64,000 nucleotides of DNA, from NCBI GenBank assembly GCA_913056495.1, contig CAJXMO010000002.1, forward strand, positions 175,347 to 239,346. Reading direction: 5' to 3'. Below the pieces are notes generated by a model. That model saw only the letters and a program-made list of their open reading frames with translations, ran no database searches and was not told the DNA's origin. This document shows positions 44,309 through 54,017 of this stretch, one piece after another. Both the position numbers and the translations under genes were made by a program. Every line of letters begins with the position of its first letter. The first letter of the stretch is position 1. This stretch comes from an uncultured Alteromonadaceae bacterium (GTDB taxonomy: Bacteria > Pseudomonadota > Gammaproteobacteria > Enterobacterales > Alteromonadaceae).

Positions 44309-44838
44309 ATTTCGTGTGGAATGCATTCTTTTAAATATTGAAAAATCTGGCGTGCTGATTTAGGCGGCTTATTTTGTTCAGCTTCTTTTTTTGCTTGTCG
44401 GGTTAACTGACGCAGCTTTGAGCGTTCAAGTGCCGGATGTTGCTGAACCAGTTCGTTAATTTTGGCATCGCCTTTTGCGATTATTTCGTCGCGTAAATTT
44501 TCCAGTTGGTGGAAATGCTGATTGGCCAGCAAATGTTGATTTTCAATTTTTGCGATAGCCAGTTTCATCGGTTCAGGATCGGTCAATCTGAGCAGTTTAC
44601 CAATGTAATTTAACTGGCGTTTAAATGCGCCTTTTTTCTCACGGATCTTTTCTGCTACCTTTACCGCTTCCGCTAATTCTGCATTCATCGGCAATTTTTG
44701 AATATTGGCAGATGACAGACTTAACATTTTTTCAGCTAACTTTTGTGTTTCCTGCGAGTCTCGTTTAAGTTCAGACTTACTTACATAGATGATTTCTTCA
44801 TCTTCCTGTTCCGGGTTTTCTTGCCAATCGTCAGTCAT
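44305..44838 (-). CDS. darP: Ribosome-associated protein DarP (YjgA)
   Basis: 177 residues. The DarP/YjgA family assists late 50S subunit assembly. The pattern is typical: acidic start (EEIIYVSKSELKRDSQETQKLAEK), then KRQLNYIGKLLR and ending LRQLTRQAKKEAEQNKPPKSARQIFQYLK. Highly charged and helical throughout. It is divergent from pmbA, as in many gammaproteobacteria (yjgA next to pmbA/tldE). Confidence 0.95.
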   Translation of the reverse strand: MTDDWQENPEQEDEEIIYVSKSELKRDSQETQKLAEKMLSLSSANIQKLPMNAELAEAVKVAEKIREKKGAFKRQLNYIGKLLRLTDPEPMKLAIAKIENQHLLANQHFHQLENLRDEIIAKGDAKINELVQQHPALERSKLRQLTRQAKKEAEQNKPPKSARQIFQYLKECIPHEI

Positions 44839-44997
44839 AATCTTGCTTCTATCAAAAAAGGGTGCAACAAAAATTGTATTTTACCACTATCCGCCAGCTT
44901 TTGTCTTTGTTATCTCAAGTTGAGCTTAACTACCGAAAATTTAAAAGGGTATGTTACACTTAACTTAAATAAAAAGTTTAGTATGGCTGTTTAAAAT

Positions 44998-46323
44998 ATG
45001 CTCGAAGAAATGAATCAAGTGCGTCAGGCAGTGGAAGAAGCGCTTGCTCTGGCCAAAAAACTAGGTGCTACTGATGCCGAAGTTTCCATGTCTAAGCAAC
45101 AGGGGTTATCTGTTGGTTGCCGCTTACAGGAAGTTGAAACGGTTGAATTTGATTATGGCGGTGCATTAGGGATTGCGGTTTGGTTTGGTAAACGCAAAGG
45201 CAGTGCATCTACTTCAGATTTATCTCCGGATGCTTTAAAAAAGACGGTGGAAGCCGCCTGTAATATTGCCAAATACACTTCTGAAGACCCTTTCACCGGG
45301 ATTGCTGATCCTGAACTTATGGTGAAAGAGGTGCCTGATTTAGATTTATATCATCCGTCTTCAATTAACTCTGATAAAGCGATTGAAATTGCCCTGGCTT
45401 GTGAAAAAGCAGGTCTGGAGCAGGATAAGCGAATTGAAAATAGCGATGGTGCATCGTTTTCGTCTCACCAAGGCTTTAAAGTTTATGGCAATAGTACTGG
45501 CCTGATAGCTTCATATCCGAGTTCTCGCCATAGTTTAAGCTGTGCTTTGATTGGTCGTGACGGGGCGGATATGCAACGTGATTATGCCTATACGCTTTCC
45601 CGGGTTTATGAACATTTGGACAGCCCTGAGTTGGTTGGCCAGAAAGCCGCGAATGAAGTGCTTGCCAGGCTGAATCCAAGAAAAGCTAAAACCTGTAAAG
45701 TCCCGGTTTTATTTAACAGTGAAATCGCAAGCAGTTTATTTGGACATTTTATATCTGGTATCAGTGGCGGGAATTTATATCGAAAAGCCTCATTTTTATT
45801 GGATGCTTTAAATACTCAGGTTTTCCCACAATGGTTAACCATTGCTGAAGATCCTTTTATTAAACAAGGCCTTTCTAGTCGTGCATTTGATTCAGAAGGC
45901 GTTGCGACTCAAACCCGACATATTGTTGAAAACGGTGTTTTGAATACTTGGTTGTTAACTTCATATGCGGCCAGAAAAATGGGGCTTACATCGACCGGAC
46001 ATGCCGGCGGTATTCATAACTGGTTAGTTGGAGCCGGCGGCGGAAGCTTTGAGCAAATGCTGAAAAAGCTGGATACTGGTTTATTGGTTACTGAAATGAT
46101 GGGGCAGGGCGTTAACATTGTAACCGGAGATTACTCTCGCGGTGCAGCCGGCTTCTGGGTTGAAAATGGTCAAATTCAGTATCCTGTCAGTGAAATAACA
46201 ATTGCAGGTAAGCTAGCTGATATGTTTAAGAATATTGTTGCGATTGGTGATGATATTGACCCTAAAGGCAGTATTCAGTGTGGTTCTGTTTTAGTTGAAG
46301 AAATGCAAATTGCCGGTAATTAG
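44998..46323 (+). CDS. pmbA: Metalloprotease PmbA (TldE)
   Basis: 441 residues, typical. PmbA/TldE pairs with TldD to form a cytoplasmic metallo-endoprotease that matures microcins and degrades CcdA-type antitoxins. Family motifs are ALGIAVWFGKRKGSAST, ENSDGASFSS, the YRKASFLLDALNTQVFP segment, then GVLNTWLLTSYAARKMGLTSTGHAGG and QGVNIVTGDYSRGAAGFWVENG. TldE itself lacks the zinc-binding site of TldD, consistent with its role as partner. tldD is not in the window. It is divergent from darP. Confidence 0.96.
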   Translation: MLEEMNQVRQAVEEALALAKKLGATDAEVSMSKQQGLSVGCRLQEVETVEFDYGGALGIAVWFGKRKGSASTSDLSPDALKKTVEAACNIAKYTSEDPFTGIADPELMVKEVPDLDLYHPSSINSDKAIEIALACEKAGLEQDKRIENSDGASFSSHQGFKVYGNSTGLIASYPSSRHSLSCALIGRDGADMQRDYAYTLSRVYEHLDSPELVGQKAANEVLARLNPRKAKTCKVPVLFNSEIASSLFGHFISGISGGNLYRKASFLLDALNTQVFPQWLTIAEDPFIKQGLSSRAFDSEGVATQTRHIVENGVLNTWLLTSYAARKMGLTSTGHAGGIHNWLVGAGGGSFEQMLKKLDTGLLVTEMMGQGVNIVTGDYSRGAAGFWVENGQIQYPVSEITIAGKLADMFKNIVAIGDDIDPKGSIQCGSVLVEEMQIAGN

Positions 46324-46381
46324 TTAATTCTCATCTGGGTTGTTTAACCCGGGTGAGGTAAAGTTTTTCAGAACAGGGAAA

Positions 46382-46807
46382 ATGTCGGTCCAATGGCCTG
46401 GCATAAAGTCAGAAATGGGTTTAAATCATAAAAACACGCCAATACGCCCGCATAAAATATTGATAGTGGACGACTCCAGAATTATGCGCGATTTTTTGCG
46501 CAAAATGTTAATCGAACTTGGCTTTAATCATTTTATAGAAGCGAATAATGCACCGGATGCTTTTACTAAATTTAAGCAGGAGCAGCCGCATTTTACATTT
46601 TTAGATATAGAGCTGGGGGATGATAATGGATTTGATGTATTTGATGCGATTCTGGCTTGTGATGAAGATGCGAAAGTGACTATTATCAGCGCTCATTCTA
46701 CGGTCGATAATGTCAAAAAAGCTATGTCTCTGGGCGCGAAAGGTTTTTTAGTTAAACCTTTTCAGCCTGCTAAACTATTAGCCGCAGTCAGGAATATGAG
46801 TGCTTAA
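46382..46807 (+). CDS. CheY-like single-domain response regulator
   Basis: 141 residues from the ATG at 46382 (AGGG close upstream); TTG at 46340 would add an unlikely leader. One receiver domain: acidic pocket IVDDSR (29-33), phosphoacceptor Asp 75 in FTFLDIEL, switch Ser 103 in IISAHS, and Lys 125 in VKPF. There is no output domain, so it should act by protein contact, like CheY or a kinase-linked relay. The 23-residue N-terminal extension is not conserved in CheY. No histidine kinase is near. It lies 58 bases after pmbA. Confidence 0.93.
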   Translation: MSVQWPGIKSEMGLNHKNTPIRPHKILIVDDSRIMRDFLRKMLIELGFNHFIEANNAPDAFTKFKQEQPHFTFLDIELGDDNGFDVFDAILACDEDAKVTIISAHSTVDNVKKAMSLGAKGFLVKPFQPAKLLAAVRNMSA

Positions 46808-46819
46808 CCTCAACTGAGG

Positions 46820-48178
46820 TTAGCTTAATAACCAGGACGCACTGCCTAAAAAGGCAAAGATACCGACAATATCGGTAACTGTCGTTAGAATAACACTGCC
46901 CGCTAGAGCCGGGTCGATTTTTAATTTTTTCAAAATTAAAGGCACAGTTACCCCAGCAATACCGGCTGCCAGCATATTCATCAGCATGGCAAACGCAATG
47001 ATCAGTGATAGGGTTAGGTCCTGTTTCCAAATTCCGACGACCCCTGCAATCAAGACCGCCCAGATAACACCATTTAATAAGCCGACAACTAATTCTTTTA
47101 TCAATAAACTTCGGGTATTGGTCGGCAATACCTGACCCAATGCCATAGCCCGGATAACCAGAGTTAGAGTTTGGTTGCCGGCAACACCGCCCATACTGGG
47201 TACGATTGTATTTAAGATAGCCAAGACGGCCAACTGACTGAGAATATCTTCAAACAGATTGGATACAGCTGCGGCCAGCAAGGCTGTTAATAAATTAACC
47301 CCTAACCAGATTGAACGTTTTTTGGTGCTTTGTACGACAGGGGCAAAGGTATCTTCTTCATCATCCAGACCCGCCATGCTCATCATGGAGTGTTCTGCAT
47401 CTTCACGAATAATATCAACCATATCATCAATGGTAATCCGGCCAAGTAGATGGTTTTGTTCATTAACAACGGCCGCTGATACCCAGTTATAACGTTCAAA
47501 TTGCTGTGCGGCTTCAGTTTCTGACATAGTGGCCGGAATCGGGTTTACTTCGGTATTCATCAACTGAGCAATTAATAAATCCGGTTGTGAAGTGACCAAC
47601 TGATTCAGACTGACTTCACCAATTAACACATCATATTCATCAACCACATACAGGCTGTCTGTATTTTTAGGCAGTTCACCACGCATTCGTAAATAGCGCA
47701 AAACGACTTCTACAGTTACATCGGGACGAATGGTCACTGTGTCTGTATTCATTACAGAGCCAGCGGTAAACTCATCGTATGCAAGCGCGGCTTCTGCTCT
47801 GTGCCTGTCTTGCAGGTCAAGAGAGTTTAAAACTTCCTGATATAGCTCATCGGGTAAACTTCTTAAGACCTGAGCAAGGTCATCTGTATCCATGCCTTCG
47901 GTTGCTTCGGCAACCGCTTCGGGCATCATCTGGCGGACAATACTGGTTCGAACGTCTTCGCTCAGTTCTTCTAAAATTTCGCCATGGAATTCAGAGTCAA
48001 TTAATTGCCAGAAAGCATAACGGGTTTTAACCGGTGTGGATTCTAAAATGAAGGCAACATCCACAGCTGGCATATTGTGAAGCGCATTACGAACATGTAC
48101 AAACATGCCTCGATTTAACGCAGCGGTTAACTCAAGCAATGTTTGATTTGATAAACTTTGTTCGTAGGCTTCTGGCAT
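46820..48178 (-). CDS. mgtE: Magnesium transporter MgtE
   Basis: 452 residues. MgtE is a Mg2+ channel gated by its cytoplasmic domain. Order: N domain (residues 15-135, helical with many Leu/Glu), two CBS domains (ending YVVDEYDVLIGEVSL and HLLGRITIDDMVDIIREDAEHSM), the plug helix, then five membrane helices (GVNLLTALLAAAVSNLF, PSMGGVAGNQTLTLVIRAMALGQ and following). The pore motif PxxGGVAGNQ is intact. The gene is separated by 99 bases from npr, so it may have its own promoter. No M-box-like leader was found. Confidence 0.96.
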   Translation of the reverse strand: MPEAYEQSLSNQTLLELTAALNRGMFVHVRNALHNMPAVDVAFILESTPVKTRYAFWQLIDSEFHGEILEELSEDVRTSIVRQMMPEAVAEATEGMDTDDLAQVLRSLPDELYQEVLNSLDLQDRHRAEAALAYDEFTAGSVMNTDTVTIRPDVTVEVVLRYLRMRGELPKNTDSLYVVDEYDVLIGEVSLNQLVTSQPDLLIAQLMNTEVNPIPATMSETEAAQQFERYNWVSAAVVNEQNHLLGRITIDDMVDIIREDAEHSMMSMAGLDDEEDTFAPVVQSTKKRSIWLGVNLLTALLAAAVSNLFEDILSQLAVLAILNTIVPSMGGVAGNQTLTLVIRAMALGQVLPTNTRSLLIKELVVGLLNGVIWAVLIAGVVGIWKQDLTLSLIIAFAMLMNMLAAGIAGVTVPLILKKLKIDPALAGSVILTTVTDIVGIFAFLGSASWLLS

Positions 48179-48277
48179 CTTGCTTTAAATCCCCGTTAAA
48201 GATGAGCGCGCAAGGATAGTATGCAGTTAGTTTACCTAAACTGAAAAAAAATGGCTATGAGAGAATGACTTATCACT

Positions 48278-48553
48278 TTATTCGCCTTCGTGAAAACGTG
48301 CATTGATTAACGCTTCTACGGCTTCAAGGGCCGCTTGTGCATCTTCTCCCTGACAGCTTACGTCTATTTCACAGCCGGTTGCGCCCGATAGCAGCAAAAG
48401 CCCCATCACACTGTTGGCACTGGCCGTTTTACCGCCGCAGCTGATTTGAATATCACTTTGATAGGATTGTGCTAGTTGTACGAGCTGGGTTGCCGCTCTG
48501 GCATGCAGCCCCAGTTTATTTTTGATAAAAAGCGTTTTACTGGCTTGGTTCAT
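48278..48553 (-). CDS. ptsO: Phosphocarrier NPr (HPr family)
   Basis: 91 residues from the ATG at 48553; a GTG one codon earlier is possible. NPr carries phosphate from EINtr to PtsN in the nitrogen PTS. The active His is in NKLGLHARAATQLVQLA (about 16), and the conserved SANSVMGLLLLSGATGCEI follows. The order rpoN-hpf-ptsN-rapZ-npr is that of E. coli. The gap from rapZ is 11 bases. Confidence 0.97.
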   Translation of the reverse strand: MNQASKTLFIKNKLGLHARAATQLVQLAQSYQSDIQISCGGKTASANSVMGLLLLSGATGCEIDVSCQGEDAQAALEAVEALINARFHEGE

Positions 48554-48564
48554 CACGCTGCCCT

Positions 48565-49422
48565 CTAATGTTTAGATTGTTCACGGTGAACAATAGAGAC
48601 ATCAGATTGAGAAGCTGCAAAATGCCAGCCTAGTTCTTCTGCGATATAAACCGATCTGTGTTTGCCGCCAGTACAGCCAATTGCAACTGTTACATAACTT
48701 CGGTTGTTCTGTTCGAGCATAGGTAGCCAGGATTCGATGCAATCTTTTATCTTATCGATAAAGGCCTGAACTTCATCATGACTTTTCAGGAAGGTTTGCA
48801 CAGGTTTATCCAAACCTGTCATGGGTCTTAATGACTCATCCCAGTGAGGGTTAGGTAAAAACCTGGCATCAAATACATAGTCTGCATCGGTTGGCAGGCC
48901 ATATTTAAATCCAAAAGACTGAAACACAAGTTTTAAATGCCCGGCTTTTTTATTCAGTACTTTACTGATGATGATTTTATTCAGATCGTGAATGCTGAGT
49001 TCACTGGTATCAATAAACAAATCGCTGATTTCACGAATCGGGCTGAGTAATTCACCTTCTTCTTTAATGGCCTCATCTAAGCTCAGGCTTGCCTGCGTGA
49101 TAGACAAAGGATGCATTCGGCGAGTTTCTGAATAACGTTTGAGTAAGGTTCTGTCGCTTGAATCCATGAAGACAACAATAACATCACTGGCCGCTTTAAG
49201 CTGATCTATAATTTGGCCTAAATCCTGCTGCCAATCGGCAATATTTCGGATATCCAGATTAAGTGCAACATGATTATATTTACCTTTTAGGGCTTCGGGT
49301 AAAAAAGGTAACAGCTGAATAGGAATATTATCGATGCAATAAAAGCCAGCATCTTCTAATTGATCAAGTGCGGTTGATTTTCCTGAACCTGAGCGCCCGG
49401 ATAATATAATGAGCTGTTGCAT
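48565..49422 (-). CDS. rapZ: RNase adapter protein RapZ
   Basis: 285 residues. RapZ binds GlcN6P and directs RNase E to GlmZ RNA in E. coli. The Walker A GRSGSGKST is at residues 8-16, FYCIDNIPIQLLP follows, and MDSSDRTLLKRYSETRRMHPL is typical of the family. The C-terminal part has KYGLPTDADYVFDARFLPNP and GCTGGKHRSVYIAEELG, the RNA-binding region. Co-transcribed with ptsN and npr. Confidence 0.97.
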   Translation of the reverse strand: MQQLIILSGRSGSGKSTALDQLEDAGFYCIDNIPIQLLPFLPEALKGKYNHVALNLDIRNIADWQQDLGQIIDQLKAASDVIVVFMDSSDRTLLKRYSETRRMHPLSITQASLSLDEAIKEEGELLSPIREISDLFIDTSELSIHDLNKIIISKVLNKKAGHLKLVFQSFGFKYGLPTDADYVFDARFLPNPHWDESLRPMTGLDKPVQTFLKSHDEVQAFIDKIKDCIESWLPMLEQNNRSYVTVAIGCTGGKHRSVYIAEELGWHFAASQSDVSIVHREQSKH

Positions 49423-49428
49423 TTGTGC

Positions 49429-49875
49429 TTATTCCGTAATTGCTTGATAGAGTTCCTGATTCGTTTGTGCTGCCCGAATCCGTTTTAATATTGCTTTATC
49501 CGATAATTTTTCAGCGACTGCTGCAAGCGATTTTAAATGTGCTTTGCATTCAGCTTCTGGAACAAGCAGAGCGAAAAACACATTGACGGGTTGGTTGTCT
49601 ATCGCATCGTAATTGATTGCATTTTCAGAGGTGAGTAAAACAGCAACTGTATTGGTTGAATTGGTTAACCTGCCATGTGGCAGCGCAATACCATTACCTA
49701 TCCCTGTACTGCCTAACCTTTCTCTGTGCATGAGTGCATCTAATATTTCTTGTTCTGAGAGTTCGGTTAATTTTTTTGCTGCGACTTGGCTAATGAACTC
49801 TAAAACACGTTTTTTGCTGGTGACAGGGACTGCACATTCAGTGCAGTCCAAACTTAAAAAAGATTGAATATCCAT
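49429..49875 (-). CDS. ptsN: Nitrogen PTS IIA component PtsN
   Basis: 148 residues. PtsN (EIIANtr) receives phosphate from NPr and regulates K+ transport and other systems. The active His is in GIGNGIALPHGRL (about 71). The middle shows NVFFALLVPEAECKAHLKSLAAVAEKL, typical of the family. Its ATG overlaps the hpf stop by one base (TAATG). Confidence 0.97.
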   Translation of the reverse strand: MDIQSFLSLDCTECAVPVTSKKRVLEFISQVAAKKLTELSEQEILDALMHRERLGSTGIGNGIALPHGRLTNSTNTVAVLLTSENAINYDAIDNQPVNVFFALLVPEAECKAHLKSLAAVAEKLSDKAILKRIRAAQTNQELYQAITE

Positions 49876-50162
49876 TAATGACGTTTCATTTTCTCTTTAT
49901 GTTTGATGACTTGACGATCGAGTTTATCAATCAGTGAATCTATTGCCGCATACATATCTGAATGCTCGGCATTGGCGAACACTTCTCCGCCCGTTAGGTG
50001 AAGCGTGGCTTCAGCTGTCTGGCTTAGCTTTTCAACATTTAGGATGACATGCACATTGTTGATATGATCAAAGTGGCGCTCAAGCTTGGCAAACTTGGTG
50101 TCTACATAATCACGTAATGAGCTAGTAATTTCAACATGATGACCAGTTAAATTGATTTGCAT
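49875..50162 (-). CDS. hpf: Ribosome hibernation promoting factor
   Basis: 95 residues. Short HPF dimerises and silences ribosomes in stationary phase. The start MQINLTGHHVEITSSLRDYV and end AIDSLIDKLDRQVIKHKEKM are those of the short form; no long C-terminal domain is present. It follows rpoN, as in E. coli, with a 26-base gap. Confidence 0.97.
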   Translation of the reverse strand: MQINLTGHHVEITSSLRDYVDTKFAKLERHFDHINNVHVILNVEKLSQTAEATLHLTGGEVFANAEHSDMYAAIDSLIDKLDRQVIKHKEKMKRH

Positions 50163-50188
50163 AGACTTTTCCTTTTAGGTTTATTGCC

Positions 50189-51682
50189 TTATAAAAGGCT
50201 CTTACGTTGATTAGATGGCGGAATTGACAGGGACTCACGGTATTTAGCGATCGTTCTGCGAGCGACTTTGATACCCTGATCCGACAGCAACTCTGCTATC
50301 TTGCTATCACTTAACGGCTTTGCTGTGTTTTCAGCAGAAACAAGTTTTTTGATGAGTGCTCTGATTGCAGTAGAAGAACATTCACCTCCATTTTCGGTGC
50401 TAACATGGCTTGAAAAAAAGTATTTCAACTCAAAAATACCGGCGGGTGTATGCATGTACTTTTGTGTAGTAACTCTGGAAATAGTCGATTCGTGCATTTC
50501 GACTTCTTCTGCCACGTCGTTTAACACCATAGGTTTCATGGCTTCTTCGCCATGTTCAAAAAAGTCCTGTTGCTGTTTAACAATACAGCGCGCAACTTTT
50601 AATAAGGTTTCGTTGCGGCTTTCTAAGCTTTTAATAAACCACTTTGCTTCTTGCATGTGTGACCGTATAAATTGGCTGTCAGCTGTATTTCTGGCGGTTT
50701 TAGACATGGCCGCATATTCAGCATTTAACCTAAGTTTAGGCACACTTTCAGGATTTAGCTCTACAATCCACTGATTTTTTACTTTCTTAACGGATACGTC
50801 CGGCACTATATATTGTGCTTCTTCGGCGACGACACTGTTACCCGGTCTGGGGTTGAGTGATTGTATCAGTTTCATGATCTGTTTTAACTCATCTTCTTTG
50901 AGTTTTGCTTTTCTGAGCAGGGTTCGGTAATCGCGGTTACCAAGCAGATCAATGTAATTTTTGATAACTAGCTTTGCTTCGTTTAGCCAGGGCGTGTCAG
51001 TTGAAAACTGATTTAATTGAACCAGTAAACATTCTTGCGTTGTGCGTGAAGCAACACCAATAGGATCAAAGACTTGGATTCGTTTTAAGACAGCTTCTAC
51101 TTCGTCCAGCTCGACCTCTTCATCCCCTAAACTGTCTAGAATATCTTGCGCGCTGACGGTTAAATAGCCTGAGTCGTCAATCGCGTCAATAATAGCAATG
51201 GCAATGCCTCTATCGAGGGGTGAAAAAGGCGTTAAGTCCATCTGCCATAGCAGGTGATCTCGGATTGAATCTATGGTTTCGCCCTGATAAACGGTATCGT
51301 CGTCCGCTGAATAACTGCTGCTACTTGAACCGGATGAGGTGCCTTGAGTGAAGTGGTCATCCCAAGTACTGTCTGTTGGAAGTTGGTCTGGAATTTCCTG
51401 GCTGGTCATTTCGTCATGACTGTCAGGCACTGAATAATCGTCTTGGCTATCCTGTTCTTTATTATTCAGTTCTTCTTTTTGTTTTTTATTCTCTTGAAAG
51501 TCATCAAGCGATTCAAAATCATCTTGCGGTTCATCAGACTCTAACAACGGATTACTGTCTAATGCTTCCTGAATTTCTTGCTGTAGGTCTAACGATGAAA
51601 GCTGCAACAAGCGAATTGCCTGTTGCAGTTGTGGGGTCATAGTTAAATGCTGACCAAATTTTAGCTGAATTGATTGCTTCAT
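50189..51682 (-). CDS. rpoN: RNA polymerase sigma-54 factor
   Basis: 497 residues. RpoN directs polymerase to -24/-12 promoters opened by enhancer-binding ATPases. Region I is Gln-rich ([23 protein letters not shown]), and a long acidic, Ser-rich linker covers residues 45-130. The core-binding part has [19 protein letters not shown]. The C-terminus carries the helix-turn-helix ([22 protein letters not shown]) and the RpoN box ARRTIAKYR (about 480). Start overlaps the lptB stop by one base. Confidence 0.98.
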   Translation of the reverse strand: MKQSIQLKFGQHLTMTPQLQQAIRLLQLSSLDLQQEIQEALDSNPLLESDEPQDDFESLDDFQENKKQKEELNNKEQDSQDDYSVPDSHDEMTSQEIPDQLPTDSTWDDHFTQGTSSGSSSSSYSADDDTVYQGETIDSIRDHLLWQMDLTPFSPLDRGIAIAIIDAIDDSGYLTVSAQDILDSLGDEEVELDEVEAVLKRIQVFDPIGVASRTTQECLLVQLNQFSTDTPWLNEAKLVIKNYIDLLGNRDYRTLLRKAKLKEDELKQIMKLIQSLNPRPGNSVVAEEAQYIVPDVSVKKVKNQWIVELNPESVPKLRLNAEYAAMSKTARNTADSQFIRSHMQEAKWFIKSLESRNETLLKVARCIVKQQQDFFEHGEEAMKPMVLNDVAEEVEMHESTISRVTTQKYMHTPAGIFELKYFFSSHVSTENGGECSSTAIRALIKKLVSAENTAKPLSDSKIAELLSDQGIKVARRTIAKYRESLSIPPSNQRKSLL

Positions 51683-52407
51683 TATAATTTAAACTGCTCG
51701 CCTAAATATACGTCTCGGACTTGCTGGTTGCTTAATACTTGTTCTGGGCTGCCCGATGCAATAAGTCGCCCTTGACTCACTATATACGCTTTTTCGCACA
51801 CATCCAAAGTTTCTCTTACATTGTGATCTGTAATTAAAACGCCTAAGCCTCTGTCTTTCAAATGGGTGATAATCCTTTTTATATCAATTACCGATATGGG
51901 ATCAACCCCGGCAAATGGTTCATCTAACAATATAAATTTTGGATCTGCGGCTAGCGCTCTTGCAATTTCTACTCTGCGGCGCTCGCCCCCAGACAGTGCC
52001 ATACCTTGGCTATCCCGAATATGGGTTATATGAAATTCTTCGAGAAGCTCTTCAAGTTTAGCTTTTTTTTGCTTTTGAGTAATATCTTTTCGCATTTCCA
52101 ATATCGAAAGAATATTTTGACTGACTGTGAGTTTTTTAAAAATAGATGATTCTTGCGGTAAATAACCCACCCCGGCCCGGGCTCTTTCATGCATAGGGTA
52201 GAATGTCATATCGGTTTCATCAATATAGATATTACCCAAATCATTTTCGACTAGACCAACAATCATGTAAAAGGTCGTGGTTTTACCGGCACCATTTGGA
52301 CCCAATAAACCGACTATACTGCCGGATTCAACCGACAGAGAAACATTTTTTACAACCTGTCTTTTTTTATAAGATTTTGCAAGATTTTCTGCAATTAGCT
52401 TAGCCAT
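51682..52407 (-). CDS. lptB: LPS export ABC transporter ATPase LptB
   Basis: 241 residues. LptB powers LPS extraction with LptF/LptG. Walker [10 protein letters not shown] (residues 34-42), signature [17 protein letters not shown], and Walker [16 protein letters not shown], with the H-loop [10 protein letters not shown]. It sits between lptA and rpoN with one-base overlaps on both sides. lptF and lptG are not in the window. Confidence 0.98.
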   Translation of the reverse strand: MAKLIAENLAKSYKKRQVVKNVSLSVESGSIVGLLGPNGAGKTTTFYMIVGLVENDLGNIYIDETDMTFYPMHERARAGVGYLPQESSIFKKLTVSQNILSILEMRKDITQKQKKAKLEELLEEFHITHIRDSQGMALSGGERRRVEIARALAADPKFILLDEPFAGVDPISVIDIKRIITHLKDRGLGVLITDHNVRETLDVCEKAYIVSQGRLIASGSPEQVLSNQQVRDVYLGEQFKL

Positions 52408-52937
52408 TATTGCTCACTTTTAGGTTCATCACTTTTTGGCGTTAACACGGTTCTTACGCGATTTCCGCTGGTTTGCTCTGACGATGCCACCAGTTTTTGC
52501 AGGTTAAGGTTATATTCAATCTTATCACCGCTGACCTGACTACCTTGCTGGGAAATTTGAGCATTTCCGGACAAAGTTAAAATCCTGTCATCAACCCGGT
52601 AATGGATTTGATTGGCGCTAGCCGTCAGGATCGCCCCATTATCCAGTTCCTGCTGATAATGAGCTGGAGAGCCAGTTGCAATTAAAACGTCTTGGTCCTG
52701 TTCAGGATTTGCGCCCTTAATGACTTGCAGTTGTTCGGATGTCATTAATAAACTGCCTTGAGAAACTTCCACCTTGCCACTGAAGGTCAGCGTATTGGAA
52801 TTAATATCAAGTTGCTGGTTTGCCGCATCAATGACTATGTTCTCTTTGAAATCAGATTCAAGGGCCACGGCATTAAAATGTATGGCGATTAAGCCAAGAA
52901 TGAGTTTTTTATTTAACAAGATAAGTCGCCTGAACAT
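52407..52937 (-). CDS. lptA: LPS transport periplasmic protein LptA
   Basis: 176 residues. LptA forms the periplasmic bridge for LPS. A signal peptide (residues 1-25) precedes an OstA-like beta-jellyroll: [22 protein letters not shown] near the start, with repeated short beta strands such as [20 protein letters not shown]. Its start overlaps lptC by 29 bases, and its stop touches lptB. The C-terminus is polar ([14 protein letters not shown]). Confidence 0.95.
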   Translation of the reverse strand: MFRRLILLNKKLILGLIAIHFNAVALESDFKENIVIDAANQQLDINSNTLTFSGKVEVSQGSLLMTSEQLQVIKGANPEQDQDVLIATGSPAHYQQELDNGAILTASANQIHYRVDDRILTLSGNAQISQQGSQVSGDKIEYNLNLQKLVASSEQTSGNRVRTVLTPKSDEPKSEQ

Positions 52938-53460
52938 TTTGTGTTAATTCAAATTCTTTTGTTTTTAGGTTGCCTTGCAAACCTTTACCCGAAACCAGCA
53001 GTTTATTACCGGTTGCCTGTACTTTGGCTTTCGAGTTGATTGTATGTTCGGTTAAATCCATATTTAACCGCGAAACTTTTATTTCATTGAGCCAATCAGT
53101 CGATTCAGTTGCCTTGACCAGCACATCGCCTTCAAGTTCTAAATGGCGGTTGTCATAAATGCCGCTTTCGTTTGCGGTTAGTACCCAATTAGATTCCTGA
53201 TTATCAGAATATAAAACATATTCGGGGTGCTGAAAATAAGTAAATTCGAGTTCCTGATAATACTCAAGGTTTTCGGCTTTAAGTTGGGTTTCTCTGTTAC
53301 CGTCTTGATTAAAAGTGACTTGAGTCAGCTGTTTGATCTGGTAGTCTGGCAATGCAACCTGATCGAGCTTTTCCTGAGTTTCAGGTTCAGCTGACCATTC
53401 CCGCCAAAAGTATTGGCTGACTGCAATAATCACTAAAACGGATAACAGAAGTTGCTTCAT
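52909..53460 (-). CDS. lptC: LPS export protein LptC
   Basis: 183 residues. LptC is the bitopic inner-membrane partner that passes LPS from LptB2FG to LptA. One N-terminal membrane helix (LLLSVLVIIAVSQYFW), then the LptC jellyroll with TQVTFNQDGNRETQLKAENLEYY, LEGDVLVKATE and INSKAKVQATGNKLLVSGKGL. Its start overlaps the kdsC stop (ATGA). It overlaps lptA at the 3' side. Confidence 0.95.
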   Translation of the reverse strand: MKQLLLSVLVIIAVSQYFWREWSAEPETQEKLDQVALPDYQIKQLTQVTFNQDGNRETQLKAENLEYYQELEFTYFQHPEYVLYSDNQESNWVLTANESGIYDNRHLELEGDVLVKATESTDWLNEIKVSRLNMDLTEHTINSKAKVQATGNKLLVSGKGLQGNLKTKEFELTQNVQATYLVK

Positions 53461-54017
53461 ACACTCATACCCTGAGCCTCGGCCAAAATGCCTCGTGTTT
53501 CAAGAAATATATCACATGCTTCTCTAACCGCACCAAAACCACCTTTATTTTTGGTTGTATAGTCGGCCAGATTTAAAATTAACGGATGTGCGTCAGCAAC
53601 CGCAATCGCCAATCCTACTTTTTCCATGACACTCAAGTCAGGCACATCATCTCCTATATAGGCTACCTGTTGATGGGTTAAGTTCAACGTATTGCAAAGC
53701 TGCTCAAATGCCTGTGTTTTATCTTCCTGGCCCTGATAGATATGCTGGATACCTAATGAAGTCATTCTGGTTTCTACAATTTTTGATTTGCGTCCGGTAA
53801 TCACAGCAACCTGAATACCTGCATTGATAATGGCTTTTATGCCAAAACCATCCCGAGTATGAAAAGCTTTTAGCTCTTCTCCCTGATTGCCTAAATAAAT
53901 CCGGCCATCTGAAAATACGCCATCTATATCGCAAATCAGCAGTTGGGTTTGCTGAAACCGGTTTGCAACCTGCTCAGAGATCGGGCCATAAATGGTTGAA
54001 TTAATCTGTTTTGTCAT
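53457..54017 (-). CDS. kdsC: 3-deoxy-D-manno-octulosonate 8-phosphate phosphatase
   Basis: 186 residues. KdsC hydrolyses Kdo-8-P to Kdo in LPS core synthesis. HAD motifs: LLICDIDGVFSDGRI (nucleophile Asp about 30), AVITGRKSKIVETR (motif II), and YIGDDVPDLSVMEKVGLAIAVADAHP (motif IV). The C-terminal GGFGAVREACDIFL is typical of KdsC. It is coupled to kdsD by a one-base overlap and to lptC by ATGA. Confidence 0.97.
   Translation of the reverse strand: MTKQINSTIYGPISEQVANRFQQTQLLICDIDGVFSDGRIYLGNQGEELKAFHTRDGFGIKAIINAGIQVAVITGRKSKIVETRMTSLGIQHIYQGQEDKTQAFEQLCNTLNLTHQQVAYIGDDVPDLSVMEKVGLAIAVADAHPLILNLADYTTKNKGGFGAVREACDIFLETRGILAEAQGMSV

Noticed and set aside
48179..48277. Mg2+ riboswitch (M-box) before mgtE
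   Set aside because: The region on the relevant side of mgtE is only 99 bases and shows no extended paired structure.
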